Of a stretch of DNA of 64,000 nucleotides, positions 36,228-45,232 are shown in pieces. Made by a program: the position numbers and the translations under genes. Source of the DNA: Anaerolineaceae bacterium (GTDB lineage: Bacteria > Chloroflexota > Anaerolineae > Aggregatilineales > Phototrophicaceae); contig NZXX01000001.1 in NCBI GenBank assembly GCA_002702065.1, positions 1,240,001-1,304,000 of the forward strand, written 5' to 3'. The number at the start of each line of letters is the position of its first letter. Position 1 is the stretch's first letter. A model generated the notes under the pieces. It searched no databases. It had not been told where the DNA came from and saw nothing but the letters and a program-made list of their open reading frames with translations.

Positions 36228-37673
36228 ATGGGTGTAACGAACGGCAATCCCCGCACGCTGTTTGAAAAGGTGTGGGATAATCACGTCATCAGACCGCAGC
36301 AGGACGACACACCGGCGGTGCTGTATATTGACCTTCATCTGGTGCATGAAGTGACTTCGCCGCAGGCTTTTTCCATGCTGCGCGAACGCGGGCTGAAAGT
36401 GCGGCGGCCAGACCGGACGCTGGGCACGATGGACCACAGCACGCCGACCACGCCGCGTAATGCCGAGGGCATTATCCCGGTGCTGGATATGCAGGCGTCG
36501 AAGCAGCTGGATACCATGCGCCAGAACTGTGCGGATTTTGGTATCCCGCTGTACGATCTCGGTACCGAAAATCAGGGCATTGTGCATGTGATCGGGCCGG
36601 AGCAGGGCTTTACGCAGCCGGGCATGACGATTGTATGCGGCGACAGCCACACCAGCACACATGGTGCTTTTGGCGCGCTGGCGTTTGGCATTGGTACCAG
36701 CGAAGTTGGTCATGTACTGGCCTCGCAGACACTGCTGCAAAGCAAGCCCAAAACGATGGCTATTCGTGTGAACGGGCACTTGCAACCAGGTGTGACCGCG
36801 AAGGACATCATCCTGGCCGTGATCGCCAAGATTGGTGTGGGCGGCGGTACCGGCTACGTCTTTGAATATATGGGCGAGGCGATCCGCGCACTGAGCATGG
36901 ATGGCCGCATGACCATCTGCAATATGTCCATCGAAGGCGGTGCCCGTGCCGGCATGATCGCCCCCGATGAAACCACATTTGAATACATGAAGGGCCGTCC
37001 CTATGCCCCACAGGGTGAAGACTGGGATCGGGCGGTGGCGGCCTGGCGTCAGCTGCCAACCGATGAGGGCGCGACCTTCGACAACGAAATCATCCTCGAT
37101 GCCGATACGCTGACCCCGATGATCACTTATGGCACGAACCCTGGTATGGGGATGCGCATTATCGATGCGGTGCCCGACCCGGATGCGCTCAAGGACCCGT
37201 CCGCCAAGGTTGCGCTCGATAAAGCGCTGCGCTACATGGATTTGCAGCCCGGTGAACACCTATTGGGCAAGTCGGTCGATGTGGTCTTTCTGGGGAGCTG
37301 CACCAACTCACGCATTTCGGATCTGCGCGAAGCCGCAAAAATCATTGATGGCCGCAAAGTGGCGGACAATGTGCGCATGATGGTCGTCCCCGGTTCGCAG
37401 CAGGTGAAACAGCAGGCCGAAGCCGAAGGGCTGGACGAGGTGTTCAGAGCTGCGGGCGCAGAGTGGCGCGAAGCAGGCTGCTCGATGTGTATCGCTATGA
37501 ACGGCGATCAGCTCCAGCCGGGGCAATATGCTGTGAGCACCAGCAATCGCAACTTTGAAGGGCGGCAGGGCAAAGGCGGGCGTACCTTCCTGGCGAGCCC
37601 GCTGACGGCGGCGGCCACGGCGATCAATGGGGTTATCAGCGATGCACGCGAGTTTATACTGGAGCCTGCATAA
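36228..37673 (+). CDS. leuC: 3-isopropylmalate dehydratase, large subunit
   Basis: 481 residues. Aconitase-family catalytic subunit with an iron-sulfur cluster: [19 protein letters not shown] at the start, [23 protein letters not shown], then [15 protein letters not shown] and [15 protein letters not shown], which hold the three cluster Cys. It isomerises 2- to 3-isopropylmalate together with LeuD. The stop overlaps the leuD start, as is normal for these subunits. Confidence 0.95.
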   Translation: MGVTNGNPRTLFEKVWDNHVIRPQQDDTPAVLYIDLHLVHEVTSPQAFSMLRERGLKVRRPDRTLGTMDHSTPTTPRNAEGIIPVLDMQASKQLDTMRQNCADFGIPLYDLGTENQGIVHVIGPEQGFTQPGMTIVCGDSHTSTHGAFGALAFGIGTSEVGHVLASQTLLQSKPKTMAIRVNGHLQPGVTAKDIILAVIAKIGVGGGTGYVFEYMGEAIRALSMDGRMTICNMSIEGGARAGMIAPDETTFEYMKGRPYAPQGEDWDRAVAAWRQLPTDEGATFDNEIILDADTLTPMITYGTNPGMGMRIIDAVPDPDALKDPSAKVALDKALRYMDLQPGEHLLGKSVDVVFLGSCTNSRISDLREAAKIIDGRKVADNVRMMVVPGSQQVKQQAEAEGLDEVFRAAGAEWREAGCSMCIAMNGDQLQPGQYAVSTSNRNFEGRQGKGGRTFLASPLTAAATAINGVISDAREFILEPA

Positions 37674-38287
37674 TGGAACCGATCAAATCTTTTTCCGGTA
37701 AGGTTGTGGCTTTACCGATCAACGACATCGATACCGACCAGATTATCCCGGCGCGTTTCCTCAAGACGACTGATAAGGATGGTCTGGGCAAAGCGCTGTT
37801 TTCGGACTGGCGTTACGAAAGCGACGGCAGCCCCAAAGCAGATTTCGTGCTCAACCAGCCGGATCATCAGGGCGCTTCTGTGTTGATCGGCGGTAATAAC
37901 TTCGGCTGTGGCAGCTCGCGCGAACACGCGCCCTGGGCATTGATGGGCGGCGGTTTCAAGGCTGTGATAAGCACCTACTTTGCCGACATCTTTCGCAATA
38001 ACGCGCTGAAAAATGGCCTGCTGCCCATCGTGGTGGATGAACAGACGCACCAGCAGCTCGTCAGCCTGGCCGAAGAAGATGCCTCGACGGAAGTCAGGGT
38101 GGATCTGGAATCGCAGATGCTGACGCTGCCCGATGGCCGTAGTGTCAAGTTTCCGATCGACAGCTTCTCGCGCCATTGCCTGCTCAACGGGGTCGACCAA
38201 CTGGGGTATCTGCTCAACCTTGAGGACGCCGTCGTCAACTATGAAACCGTAAATCCGGCACGGGTAAACACACTTGCCGGTTCGTAA
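37673..38287 (+). CDS. leuD: 3-isopropylmalate dehydratase, small subunit
   Basis: 204 residues, the standard length. [22 protein letters not shown] near the start and [25 protein letters not shown], the swivelling substrate-binding loop, are diagnostic. The ATG overlaps the last base of leuC. A terminator-like hairpin lies 10 bp past its stop. Confidence 0.95.
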   Translation: MEPIKSFSGKVVALPINDIDTDQIIPARFLKTTDKDGLGKALFSDWRYESDGSPKADFVLNQPDHQGASVLIGGNNFGCGSSREHAPWALMGGGFKAVISTYFADIFRNNALKNGLLPIVVDEQTHQQLVSLAEEDASTEVRVDLESQMLTLPDGRSVKFPIDSFSRHCLLNGVDQLGYLLNLEDAVVNYETVNPARVNTLAGS

Positions 38288-38297
38288 GCGTATGTTG

Positions 38298-38335
38298 AGG
38301 GGTACAGCGAAATGTACCCCTTTTGTGTTTTTGAA
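38298..38335 (+). terminator. Internal hairpin between leuD and cimA
   Basis: AGGGGTACA (38298-38306) pairs with TGTACCCCT (38313-38321), loop GCGAAA, then TTTTGTGTTTTT. It may lower expression of cimA and leuB relative to upstream genes. Confidence 0.6.
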
Positions 38336-38347
38336 AGGGAAAGAATC

Positions 38348-39934
38348 ATGAGGACAGTCGCTATCTACGATACAACGCTGCGCGATGGAACCCAACGCGA
38401 AGGTATTTCGCTATCTGTGGCCGACAAGATGCGAATTACGAAGCTGCTGGACGACCTGGGCGTGGCTTATATCGAGGGTGGCTGGCCCGGTTCGAATCCG
38501 AAAGACGCAACCTACTTTGAGCAGGTGCGCGATCTGGACCTGAAGCACGCCAAAGTTGCCGCTTTCAGCTACACCTGCCGCAAAGACAGCCGCCCGGAAG
38601 ACGACCCGAATATCCAGATGCTGGTCGACGCGCAGACTCCTGTCGTGACCATCGTCGGCAAGACCTCCATGCTGCATGTGACCGACGTGCTGCAAACGAC
38701 TCCGCAGGAAAATCTGCGCATGATCGAGGACACGGTGCGCTATTTCAAGGCGATGGGCAAGGAAGTGATCTATGATGCGGAACACTTCTTCGATGGTCTG
38801 AAGCTCGATCTGGAATATGGCATGGACACCGTCGAGGCGGCGATCAAAGGTGGCGCGGATTGTGTGGTGCTGTGTGACACCAACGGCGGCACCATGCCCT
38901 GGGAAGTGACGCGCTTCTTTGAAATGGTGCGCCAGAATTTCCCGGATACGTCGGTGGGCATTCACACCCATAACGATGGCGAACTGGCTGTTGCCAACAC
39001 ACTGGCGGCAGTGCAGGCCGGGGCGGTGCAGGTACAGGGGACGATCAATGGCTATGGCGAACGTTGCGGCAACGCCAACCTGTGCAGTATTATCCCGGAC
39101 CTGCAACTGAAGATGGGATACGACTGTGTGCCACCGGAGAACCTGCGTACGCTGACGAAGCTGTCTCGCGTTGTGGCCGAAATTGCTAATCTGGCACCGG
39201 ATGATCATCACGCCTATGTCGGCAAGAGTGCGTTTGCCCACAAGGGCGGCATTCATGTTGCGGCGATGCGCCGGAACGTCGACAGTTACCAGCATATCGA
39301 CCCGACGCTTGTCGGCAATGAGATGCGGGTGCTGGTTTCCGACCTGTCCGGGCGTGGCAATCTGTTGAGCAAGGCGGAAGAACTGGGGCTGGACCTCAGC
39401 TCTAACGAAGCAGTGCAGGTGCTGGAAGAGATCAAGCTGCTGGAAAATCAGGGCTTTGTCTTTGAAGGCGCCGAAGCCTCGGTCGCGGTCCGTATGTATC
39501 GGGCACGTCCGGGTTACAAGCCGCTGTTTTCGTTGATTGACTTTACGACGATTGTGGAGGAGCGTCGCGGGCGCGGCACCGTGGCCGAAGCGATGGTCAA
39601 GATTGACCTGGATGGCGATGTGATCCACACGGCTGCCGAAGGGAATGGCCCGGTCAACGCGCTGGACCTGGCGCTGCGTAAAGCACTCGTGCCGCTGTAC
39701 CCGCAGTTGGCGGACTTCCAACTGGCGGATTATAAGGTCCGTATTCTGGACGGCTCGAACGGCACGGCAGCGACCACGCGCGTGCTGATCGATACGCAAA
39801 ACGGTTCGCAGCGCTGGAGCACGGTGGGCGCTGGAACGAATATTATTCAGGCAAGCTGGCTGGCGCTGGTGGACAGTGTCGAGTATGGGCTGTGCGTGGG
39901 CAATCCGCTTACCGAGCGACAGCCTACCACGTAG
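38348..39934 (+). CDS. cimA: (R)-citramalate synthase
   Basis: 528 residues from ATG 38348, after AAGGGA. Sister family of LeuA with the barrel motif AIYDTTLRDGTQREGISLS, THNDGELAVANTLAAV and NGYGERCGNANLCSIIPDLQL; the start of the latter differs from LeuA and fits the TIGR00977-type citramalate synthases. A LeuA-type C-terminal domain follows. It makes citramalate from pyruvate and acetyl-CoA; LeuCD and LeuB of this operon can turn that into 2-oxobutyrate for isoleucine. This would give a threonine-independent Ile route. Use of pyruvate rather than another 2-oxo acid is inferred from family. Confidence 0.85.
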   Translation: MRTVAIYDTTLRDGTQREGISLSVADKMRITKLLDDLGVAYIEGGWPGSNPKDATYFEQVRDLDLKHAKVAAFSYTCRKDSRPEDDPNIQMLVDAQTPVVTIVGKTSMLHVTDVLQTTPQENLRMIEDTVRYFKAMGKEVIYDAEHFFDGLKLDLEYGMDTVEAAIKGGADCVVLCDTNGGTMPWEVTRFFEMVRQNFPDTSVGIHTHNDGELAVANTLAAVQAGAVQVQGTINGYGERCGNANLCSIIPDLQLKMGYDCVPPENLRTLTKLSRVVAEIANLAPDDHHAYVGKSAFAHKGGIHVAAMRRNVDSYQHIDPTLVGNEMRVLVSDLSGRGNLLSKAEELGLDLSSNEAVQVLEEIKLLENQGFVFEGAEASVAVRMYRARPGYKPLFSLIDFTTIVEERRGRGTVAEAMVKIDLDGDVIHTAAEGNGPVNALDLALRKALVPLYPQLADFQLADYKVRILDGSNGTAATTRVLIDTQNGSQRWSTVGAGTNIIQASWLALVDSVEYGLCVGNPLTERQPTT

Positions 39935-39959
39935 ATTTGTGAGATGTCGATGTTTGACT

Positions 39960-39990
39960 GGGTCGGGTGCATGCTGCCCGACCCTTTTCT
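39960..39990 (+). terminator. Internal hairpin between cimA and leuB
   Basis: GGGTCGGG (39960-39967) pairs with CCCGACCC (39977-39984), followed by TTTTCTTG. A weak T-run, so it is probably a partial terminator or a processing site. Confidence 0.5.
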
Positions 39991-40009
39991 TGTAAGGGGA
40001 TGATCTGAT

Positions 40010-41071
40010 ATGAATGCGAAAATTCTTGTTTTGCCGGGTGATGGCATTGGCCCGGAAGTCATTGCCAAATCCGTGGCGGTGCTGGAAAAAGTTGCCGCCA
40101 AGTTCGGCCATAACTTTAGCTTTGAAGAAGCCCTGATGGGTGGCATTGCGATTGACAAGACGGGCAATCCGCTGCCGGAGGAAACGCTGCGTCAGGCGGA
40201 ACAAACAGATGCGATCTTGCTGGGGGCGGTTGGTGGCCCGAAGTGGGATAACCCGACTGCGCCGGTTCGCCCGGAACAGGGGCTGCTCGGTATCCGGCGG
40301 CACTTTGGGTTGTTCGCCAATCTGCGTCCGGTCAAGGTCTACCCGGTACTGGCAGAACACGCGCCGCTGCGCCGGGAACTGCTGGAAGGCGTTGATATGC
40401 TGTTTGTCCGCGAGCTGACCGGGGGCATTTACTTCGGTTCACGGCAAGAGCAGGGCGACGGTGACAGCGCTTATGACACCATGCTCTACAGTACGGATGA
40501 GGTCAAGCGGGTGGCCGATGTCGCTTTCCGGGCTGCCCAGGGGCGGCGCAAAAAAGTCACGTCGATTGACAAGGCCAATGTGCTGGCGGCGATGCGCCTG
40601 TGGCGGCGGACCGTGGTCGAAGTCCATGAAGACTACAGCGATGTGGCCCTGGAACATCTGCTGGTGGATGCAGCCACCATGCACCTGCTGACGCGTCCGT
40701 CGTCGTTCGACGTGATTGTAGCGGGCAATATGTTTGGCGACATTCTCAGCGATGAGGCGTCCGTGCTGGCCGGGTCATTGGGGATGCTGCCGTCGGCCTC
40801 GTTACGTTCGGACACGTTTGGCCTGTACGAGCCGATTCATGGGTCTGCGCCGGACATCGCCGGGCAGGGCAAAGCCAACCCCACCGGCACGATCCTGAGC
40901 GCGGCGCTGCTGCTGCGCTACAGCCTGCAACTCGAAGACGAAGCCCAGGCGGTGGAGCAGGCCGTGGAACAGACGCTGGCGGATGGCGCCCGCACGGCGG
41001 ACATCGCGCCCAAGAGTGGTTCGTATATCAGCACGGACGAATTTGCCGACACCGTGCTGTCGCACATTTAG
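40010..41071 (+). CDS. leuB: 3-isopropylmalate dehydrogenase
   Basis: 353 residues. VLPGDGIGPEVIAKSVAVLE at the start, the substrate-binding RELTGGIYFG, DKANVLAAMRLWRRTV and the C-terminal MFGDILSDEASVLAGSLGMLPSASL with metal-binding Asp residues are diagnostic. It oxidises and decarboxylates 3-isopropylmalate, and likely 3-methylmalate from the citramalate route. Last gene of the operon; its stop overlaps the end of the convergent gene by 4 bp. Confidence 0.95.
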   Translation: MNAKILVLPGDGIGPEVIAKSVAVLEKVAAKFGHNFSFEEALMGGIAIDKTGNPLPEETLRQAEQTDAILLGAVGGPKWDNPTAPVRPEQGLLGIRRHFGLFANLRPVKVYPVLAEHAPLRRELLEGVDMLFVRELTGGIYFGSRQEQGDGDSAYDTMLYSTDEVKRVADVAFRAAQGRRKKVTSIDKANVLAAMRLWRRTVVEVHEDYSDVALEHLLVDAATMHLLTRPSSFDVIVAGNMFGDILSDEASVLAGSLGMLPSASLRSDTFGLYEPIHGSAPDIAGQGKANPTGTILSAALLLRYSLQLEDEAQAVEQAVEQTLADGARTADIAPKSGSYISTDEFADTVLSHI

Positions 41072-43014
41072 GGCGGTGGTAATTCGTTGGATTCGTCCGG
41101 CGTGGTGGCCTCATCGCTGCCTGATGTGCCCGGCTCGGCATAGAGTTCATTGATCGCTAAGGCGGCGACGAGCAGCATCAGGCGGCGGCCACCAAGGTGC
41201 AGGGTTCCCCAGCCCATCGCACGCAGGGCCGATAGTGCCAGCCCGATATAGTATTCATCCCACTTGTTCGGGTTGGCAAGCGATTCTTTCACAATATCGC
41301 GCAGGGCAATCAGCGGTGCGAACGCCAGCGTGATGTCATTGTTGGTATGCGGCAGGGACCTCTGCGCGTTGAGGGCGACAATGTATTCCAGCACGACATA
41401 GGCGTCGTCCCATGTGCTGCCAACCAATGGCATCACCAGTTCGTTGAGCAGGCTGATTTCCAGTGTGGCCCAGTCGAACAGGGTATGACCTTCGCGGGCG
41501 TGTTCAAAGTCGATGAGAAATGCGGTGTCATTCGGCCCGATCAGAATATTGCCCAGATGCAGATCACTGTGAATCTTGCTGGTTGAGCCGTTGACATGGT
41601 TGTAGAGCAGGTCCTGATAAACCATTAACGGGTTGGGCAGGTCAAGTGGCCTGGGCTGCTCGACGAAAATCCGGGTGGCATGCAGATCAAACGGCGGTTC
41701 AAGTATGTCTGCCGCGCTCATCAATGCGTCGTGCCGTGTGCTGCGCACGCGTCCGCTGATGCTTTCGATAACCTCGCCACGATAGTGAAGTTCACCTTTC
41801 AGGTCCAGATTGTGGATATCAATGCGATAGGCGCGGCGGGTGGCTTCGTTGCCGCGGCCAGTCGCCACCTGGATGCTGTTTCGGTCCTGATAGACGCGCT
41901 GAACGGTGAAGTTTTCCAGCGTAATAATTTGACCCTGCTCCACTTTCTGGAGCCGGCTGCGGTTGATCGGTACGCGGATGACATGGTCGGCAGTCGCTGC
42001 GTCATCTGGCAGATACTGCAAGGTCAGCACAGGGGGCAGCATCCAGTCGTATTCGGTCCATACCTGAAAGCGAAATGCACGGCGCAGTTTCCACCACTTG
42101 TCACCGAACTGATCGTATAACTGCTGGCGCAGCCAGTAACCGAGGCGGTCTGTCCCCATTTCTTGCGCGGCGGTGCGCAGGTCCTGTGGGCGCTGGCCCG
42201 GCTTGGTGACGAGCGTGTAATACAACCCGGCGAGGTTCGAGATTTCTGGTGCGACCGGGCGTTCCTCCAACCGGGCTGTCAGCGGCGGCAGAATCCCTTT
42301 CACGTGTGTCTCGTACCGCTGGGCTTCGTCAAGGATATGATCAGTATCGTCGATTTTTACGACGACGGCGGCATCTTCCTGCCCGTCTGCCTGAATGGGT
42401 GTGACGATCAGTACCAGCGCACGGGTAAAGCCGCCCGTTAGATGACTGTCAACCCGGATGCGGCCATGACCGGAAAACATGCGTCGCAGAATCAGCAGGT
42501 GTTCGTCGCTGAGAATGGCGGTCTGGTCGAAGCCGGGTGCAAACTCGACGGTTGCGTAGACTTGCTGGGCGCTGCGGTTAATGGCGCGGGTGCGGGCCGC
42601 ATTCAGGATGTGCGCCGTATCCACTCCCAGGGCTTTCAGGATGCGGGCGGGCAGATTGTCTTCTTCTTCGATAATCGCCATCAGCAGATCGCGCTCGTTG
42701 ATATTGCTGCGGCCATCTTCCAGGGCCAGATCGTTGGCAATATCCAGGATGACGTTGGCGCGTGGCGTCGAAGGGGTGCCAGCCCACAGGCGGCGCAGGC
42801 TGCCTTTGCCAATTTTGCGCCGGATCGCGTCGCTGACATAGTCGGGGGTCAGCCCCTGTTCCTCAAGGCTGCTGCGGGTCAGTCCGCCGCGAATATCCAG
42901 CAAGGCGATAAACAGATGCTCCACACCGATGTAATAATGGCGCATCCGGTGGGATTCCTGTCGAGCGCTGATCAGTATTTCTTTGAGTTCAATGTTGGGC
43001 ATGGACTTACTCAA
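41068..43014 (-). CDS. Clp N-terminal domain fused to a kinase-fold (APH/TCAD9-like) domain
   Basis: 648 residues. Residues 1-145 are a double Clp_N repeat (HYYIGVEHLFIALLD ... ERDLLMAIIEEEDNLPARILKALG), which in ClpA/ClpC recognises adaptors or substrates; no AAA+ or ClpP-binding domain follows. Residues about 185-530 are an aminoglycoside-phosphotransferase-like kinase fold: GGFTRALVL loop near 195, K220 in VVVKID, a 150-residue insert, the catalytic loop H482-S-D-L-H-L-G-N489 and D502 in LIDFEHAR. This is like the TCAD9 domain known from bacterial signalling and conflict-system genes. Its start overlaps an FHA gene by 8 bp. Substrate unknown. Confidence 0.65.
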   Translation of the reverse strand: MSKSMPNIELKEILISARQESHRMRHYYIGVEHLFIALLDIRGGLTRSSLEEQGLTPDYVSDAIRRKIGKGSLRRLWAGTPSTPRANVILDIANDLALEDGRSNINERDLLMAIIEEEDNLPARILKALGVDTAHILNAARTRAINRSAQQVYATVEFAPGFDQTAILSDEHLLILRRMFSGHGRIRVDSHLTGGFTRALVLIVTPIQADGQEDAAVVVKIDDTDHILDEAQRYETHVKGILPPLTARLEERPVAPEISNLAGLYYTLVTKPGQRPQDLRTAAQEMGTDRLGYWLRQQLYDQFGDKWWKLRRAFRFQVWTEYDWMLPPVLTLQYLPDDAATADHVIRVPINRSRLQKVEQGQIITLENFTVQRVYQDRNSIQVATGRGNEATRRAYRIDIHNLDLKGELHYRGEVIESISGRVRSTRHDALMSAADILEPPFDLHATRIFVEQPRPLDLPNPLMVYQDLLYNHVNGSTSKIHSDLHLGNILIGPNDTAFLIDFEHAREGHTLFDWATLEISLLNELVMPLVGSTWDDAYVVLEYIVALNAQRSLPHTNNDITLAFAPLIALRDIVKESLANPNKWDEYYIGLALSALRAMGWGTLHLGGRRLMLLVAALAINELYAEPGTSGSDEATTPDESNELPPP

Positions 43015-43339
43015 ATGATTCCACGCGCAGCCAGGTGCGGCCTACGCGAAAAAGCTGACCATACTGTAATGAGACTCGATCAATAACCTGTACGTCTTCA
43101 TGTGTGGAGACTTCGATATAGGTGCCATTGGTGCTGTCCCGGTCTTCAATCCAGAATTGCTGACCCTGATAATGCAGCCGGGCATGATGGCGCGATACGT
43201 AGGTGTCGTTATTCAGGCAGATATCGCTGCTGTCGTGGCGGCCAATGGCGATGATCCAGGTGTCGCCTTCGATATGACCATCACCTTGTGCGGCGCTGCA
43301 TCGCATTAATGATCCATCGTCAACCCCACTCATAATCAT
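43007..43339 (-). CDS. Small FHA-domain protein
   Basis: 110 residues from ATG 43339 (43333 possible). One forkhead-associated domain fills the protein: IGRHDSSDI, VSRHHARLHY and DSTNGTYI, with all residues that bind phosphothreonine. It ends inside the start of the Clp_N-kinase gene, so the two are translated together. An FHA protein beside a kinase-fold protein suggests a phospho-Thr-dependent complex; the partner is inferred. Confidence 0.85.
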   Translation of the reverse strand: MIMSGVDDGSLMRCSAAQGDGHIEGDTWIIAIGRHDSSDICLNNDTYVSRHHARLHYQGQQFWIEDRDSTNGTYIEVSTHEDVQVIDRVSLQYGQLFRVGRTWLRVESFE

Positions 43340-43395
43340 GATATTAAGTTCCGGTCCCAAATTCCATACACCTTCTGTTATCTTAAGCTATATTA

Positions 43396-43425
43396 AGTAT
43401 ACTCGCATTCGGCCATGCCATTCAA
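43396..43425 (-). promoter_or_regulatory. Candidate promoter of the FHA/Clp_N-kinase operon
   Basis: On the minus strand TTGAAT (43420-43425), 18 bases, TATACT (43396-43401). RNA would start about 50 bases before the FHA ATG. Confidence 0.45.
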
Positions 43426-43429
43426 ATGC

Positions 43430-43458
43430 TTGCTTCTGCCGGGTAAATATGCTATATT
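43430..43458 (+). promoter_or_regulatory. Promoter of the SAM riboswitch transcript
   Basis: TTGCTT (43430-43435), 17 bases, TATATT (43453-43458). It is divergent from the FHA promoter and 36 bases ahead of the aptamer. Confidence 0.6.
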
Positions 43459-43493
43459 CAACCCACATTCGCAGGTTAACAGTGTTTGTATAT

Positions 43494-43596
43494 TTCATCC
43501 AGAGTGGTGGAGGGAACGGCCCTACGAAACCACGGCAACCCCCGAGCATGGGAAGGTGCCAACTCCGTCAGAGCAGGTATTTCTGACAGATGAGAA
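43494..43596 (+). ncRNA. SAM-I (S-box) riboswitch aptamer
   Basis: The conserved core is plain: TTCATCCAGAGTGGTGGAG, GGGAACGGCCCTACGAAACC, CGGCAACC, then GGTGCCAACTCC and GACAGATGAG. P1 pairs TTCATC with GATGAG. SAM-I aptamers turn off methionine-cycle genes when S-adenosylmethionine is high. It is followed by two terminators and a trans-sulfuration gene, fitting transcriptional control of homocysteine/methionine synthesis. Confidence 0.95.
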
Positions 43597-43631
43597 CGGA
43601 CACAGATGCGAAATAACATCAACCGAACTCA

Positions 43632-43660
43632 AAAAAAGACTTCCAGCCGAGGTCTTTTTT
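43632..43660 (+). terminator. First terminator of the SAM riboswitch expression platform
   Basis: AAAAAAGAC (43632-43640) pairs with GTCTTTTTT (43652-43660). The T-tract is part of the stem. Confidence 0.75.
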
Positions 43661-43677
43661 GTTGCAGAAGAACGAAG

Positions 43678-43702
43678 AACCCGGGGCCGCACCGGGTTTT
43701 TT
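43678..43702 (+). terminator. Second terminator upstream of the trans-sulfuration gene
   Basis: AACCCGG (43678-43684), loop GGCCGCA, CCGGGTT (43692-43698), then TTTT. It ends 21 bases before the gene's ATG, giving two terminators in tandem behind one aptamer. Confidence 0.75.
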
Positions 43703-43723
43703 ATTTGGGAGGAGCAAAGAGGA

Positions 43724-44965
43724 ATGGCAGCAGTGGGTAAGCTTGAAGAACAGGTTGGGGAAGTGGCGGCGTCAGTTGAACCCGGGGGTAGTACACAGGC
43801 GGTACATGCCGGAACACGGCGCAGTAAACCCTTTCATTCATTGAACACGCCGATTATCCAGACGGCGACCTATACCTTTGCCAAGACGCAGGACTTGATC
43901 GACTTCATGCACGACAAGACCTGGGGCAGTGGGTCCGAAAGAGAGGAATACGGGCGTTATGGCAACCCCACGGTTGATTCGGTTGAGTCAAAACTGGCCG
44001 CGTTGGATCATGGTGAGGATGCGCTGATTTACGCATCGGGCATGAACGCGATTACGTCGGTGTTGCTGTCTGTGCTGCCAGCCGGTGCGCACATCATCAT
44101 GACGGATGACTGTTATCGCCGCACGCGTCAATTCTGCCAGACCTTCCTCAAGCGTTTTGGTATCGAGACATCCATCGTGCCGATGGGTGATTACGAGGCA
44201 TTGGAAAACGCCATTATCCCCAAGAAGACGCGCTTCATTATCTCCGAGAGTCCGACCAACCCCTATCTGCGCGTGGCTGATCTGGAACGTATCGCGGCGC
44301 TGGGGCGCAAATATCGGGTGCGGACGTTGATCGACAGTACGTTTGCCACGCCGATCAATCAGCGCCCGCTGGATTGGGGCATTGATTTTGTCCTGCACAG
44401 CGCGACCAAATACCTGTCCGGCCATAATGACCTGCTGGCTGGCGTCATTGTGGGGAAGGCAGACCGGATGGCGGCCCTGCGTGATGCGCGCGGCATATTG
44501 GGCGGCATGGTCGACCCGCAAAATGCCTTCCTGCTGGAACGCGGCATCAAGACGCTGGGCGTTCGGGTGCGCCAGCATAACCAGACGGCACAGGCGCTGG
44601 CAGAGTTCCTCGAGGGCCACCCACGTATCGACCGGGTCTGGTATCCGGGCCTGCCCTCGCATCCCGATCATGCCATCGCCAAGGCACAGATGCAGGGCTA
44701 TGGCGGGGTGGTCAGCTTTGAAGTGGATGGCGACATGGAAACCACGATCAAGTTTGTGGACAGCTTGCAGATTCCGTACATTGCCGCCAGCCTGGGCGGG
44801 GTCGAGAGCCTGGTCGAACAACCAGCCATCATGAGCTATTTCGATAAAACCAGTGAAGAACGGTTGGAAATGGGCATTAAGGATGGCCTGGTGCGCTATG
44901 CGGTGGGCATCGAAGACGCGGACGACCTGATTAAGGATTTGGACCAGGCACTGGCCAAAATTTAA
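43724..44965 (+). CDS. Trans-sulfuration PLP enzyme (cystathionine gamma-synthase/O-acylhomoserine type)
   Basis: 413 residues from ATG 43724, with GGAGG and AGAGG upstream. Cys/Met-metabolism PLP family: AVHAGTRRSKPFHSLNTPIIQT, EYGRYGNPTVDSVESKLAALDHGEDALIYASGM, the PLP Lys in LHSATKYLSGHNDLLAGVIVG, and GGVVSFEVDG late. The SAM riboswitch in front points to a methionine-synthesis role (cystathionine gamma-synthase or O-acylhomoserine sulfhydrylase) rather than cystathionine breakdown. Sequence alone does not separate these activities. Confidence 0.85.
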   Translation: MAAVGKLEEQVGEVAASVEPGGSTQAVHAGTRRSKPFHSLNTPIIQTATYTFAKTQDLIDFMHDKTWGSGSEREEYGRYGNPTVDSVESKLAALDHGEDALIYASGMNAITSVLLSVLPAGAHIIMTDDCYRRTRQFCQTFLKRFGIETSIVPMGDYEALENAIIPKKTRFIISESPTNPYLRVADLERIAALGRKYRVRTLIDSTFATPINQRPLDWGIDFVLHSATKYLSGHNDLLAGVIVGKADRMAALRDARGILGGMVDPQNAFLLERGIKTLGVRVRQHNQTAQALAEFLEGHPRIDRVWYPGLPSHPDHAIAKAQMQGYGGVVSFEVDGDMETTIKFVDSLQIPYIAASLGGVESLVEQPAIMSYFDKTSEERLEMGIKDGLVRYAVGIEDADDLIKDLDQALAKI

Positions 44966-45003
44966 GCGACTGGTGGCAGTCATCAATAACAGCAGGGAAA
45001 CAA

Positions 45004-45040
45004 AAACGGGCGACCTTTGTGAGATCGCCCGTTTCTTGTA
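45004..45040. terminator. Bidirectional terminator between the trans-sulfuration gene and the Flp pilin gene
   Basis: AAACGGGCGA (45004-45013) pairs with TCGCCCGTTT (45025-45034). T-rich sequence follows on both strands (TTTCTTG on plus, TTTTTGTTT on minus). Confidence 0.75.
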
Positions 45041-45052
45041 ATTCGGGTTGAA

Positions 45053-45199
45053 TTACAGGGTGTTGACCAGATTGGAGAAGATGTTGCCGATGGCCGGGCC
45101 AAGCAGCGCCAGGATAACGATCACCACGACGGCGACCAGCACGAGGATAAGCGCGTATTCGACCAGACCCTGACCTTCTTCACGAGGCATGTACAGCAT
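45053..45199 (-). CDS. Flp/class III pilin-like peptide
   Basis: 48 residues from ATG 45199, eight bases after AAGGAG; a longer start is unlikely. MLYMPREEGQGLVEYALILVLVAVVVIVIL shows the charged leader, the G-Q-G-L-VEYAL cleavage region and the hydrophobic stem of Flp/Fap pilins. The C-terminal end is short, as in Flp pilins. No tad secretion or prepilin peptidase genes are in the window. It is a lone gene with its own promoter and terminator. Confidence 0.88.
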   Translation of the reverse strand: MLYMPREEGQGLVEYALILVLVAVVVIVILALLGPAIGNIFSNLVNTL

Positions 45200-45232
45200 G
45201 ATAATAGCTCCTTGAAATGATTTGAATGATGA

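Noticed and set aside
38489..38499. GGTTCGAATCC, like a tRNA T-loop
   Set aside because: It lies in a conserved coding stretch of cimA (PGSNPK), and no acceptor, D or anticodon arms can be formed around it.
38411..40360. Long open frames on the minus strand across cimA and leuB (and similar ones over leuA, leuC, nadB)
   Set aside because: They mirror high-GC codon use of well-supported genes on the plus strand, with no ribosome site and no family pattern in the translations.
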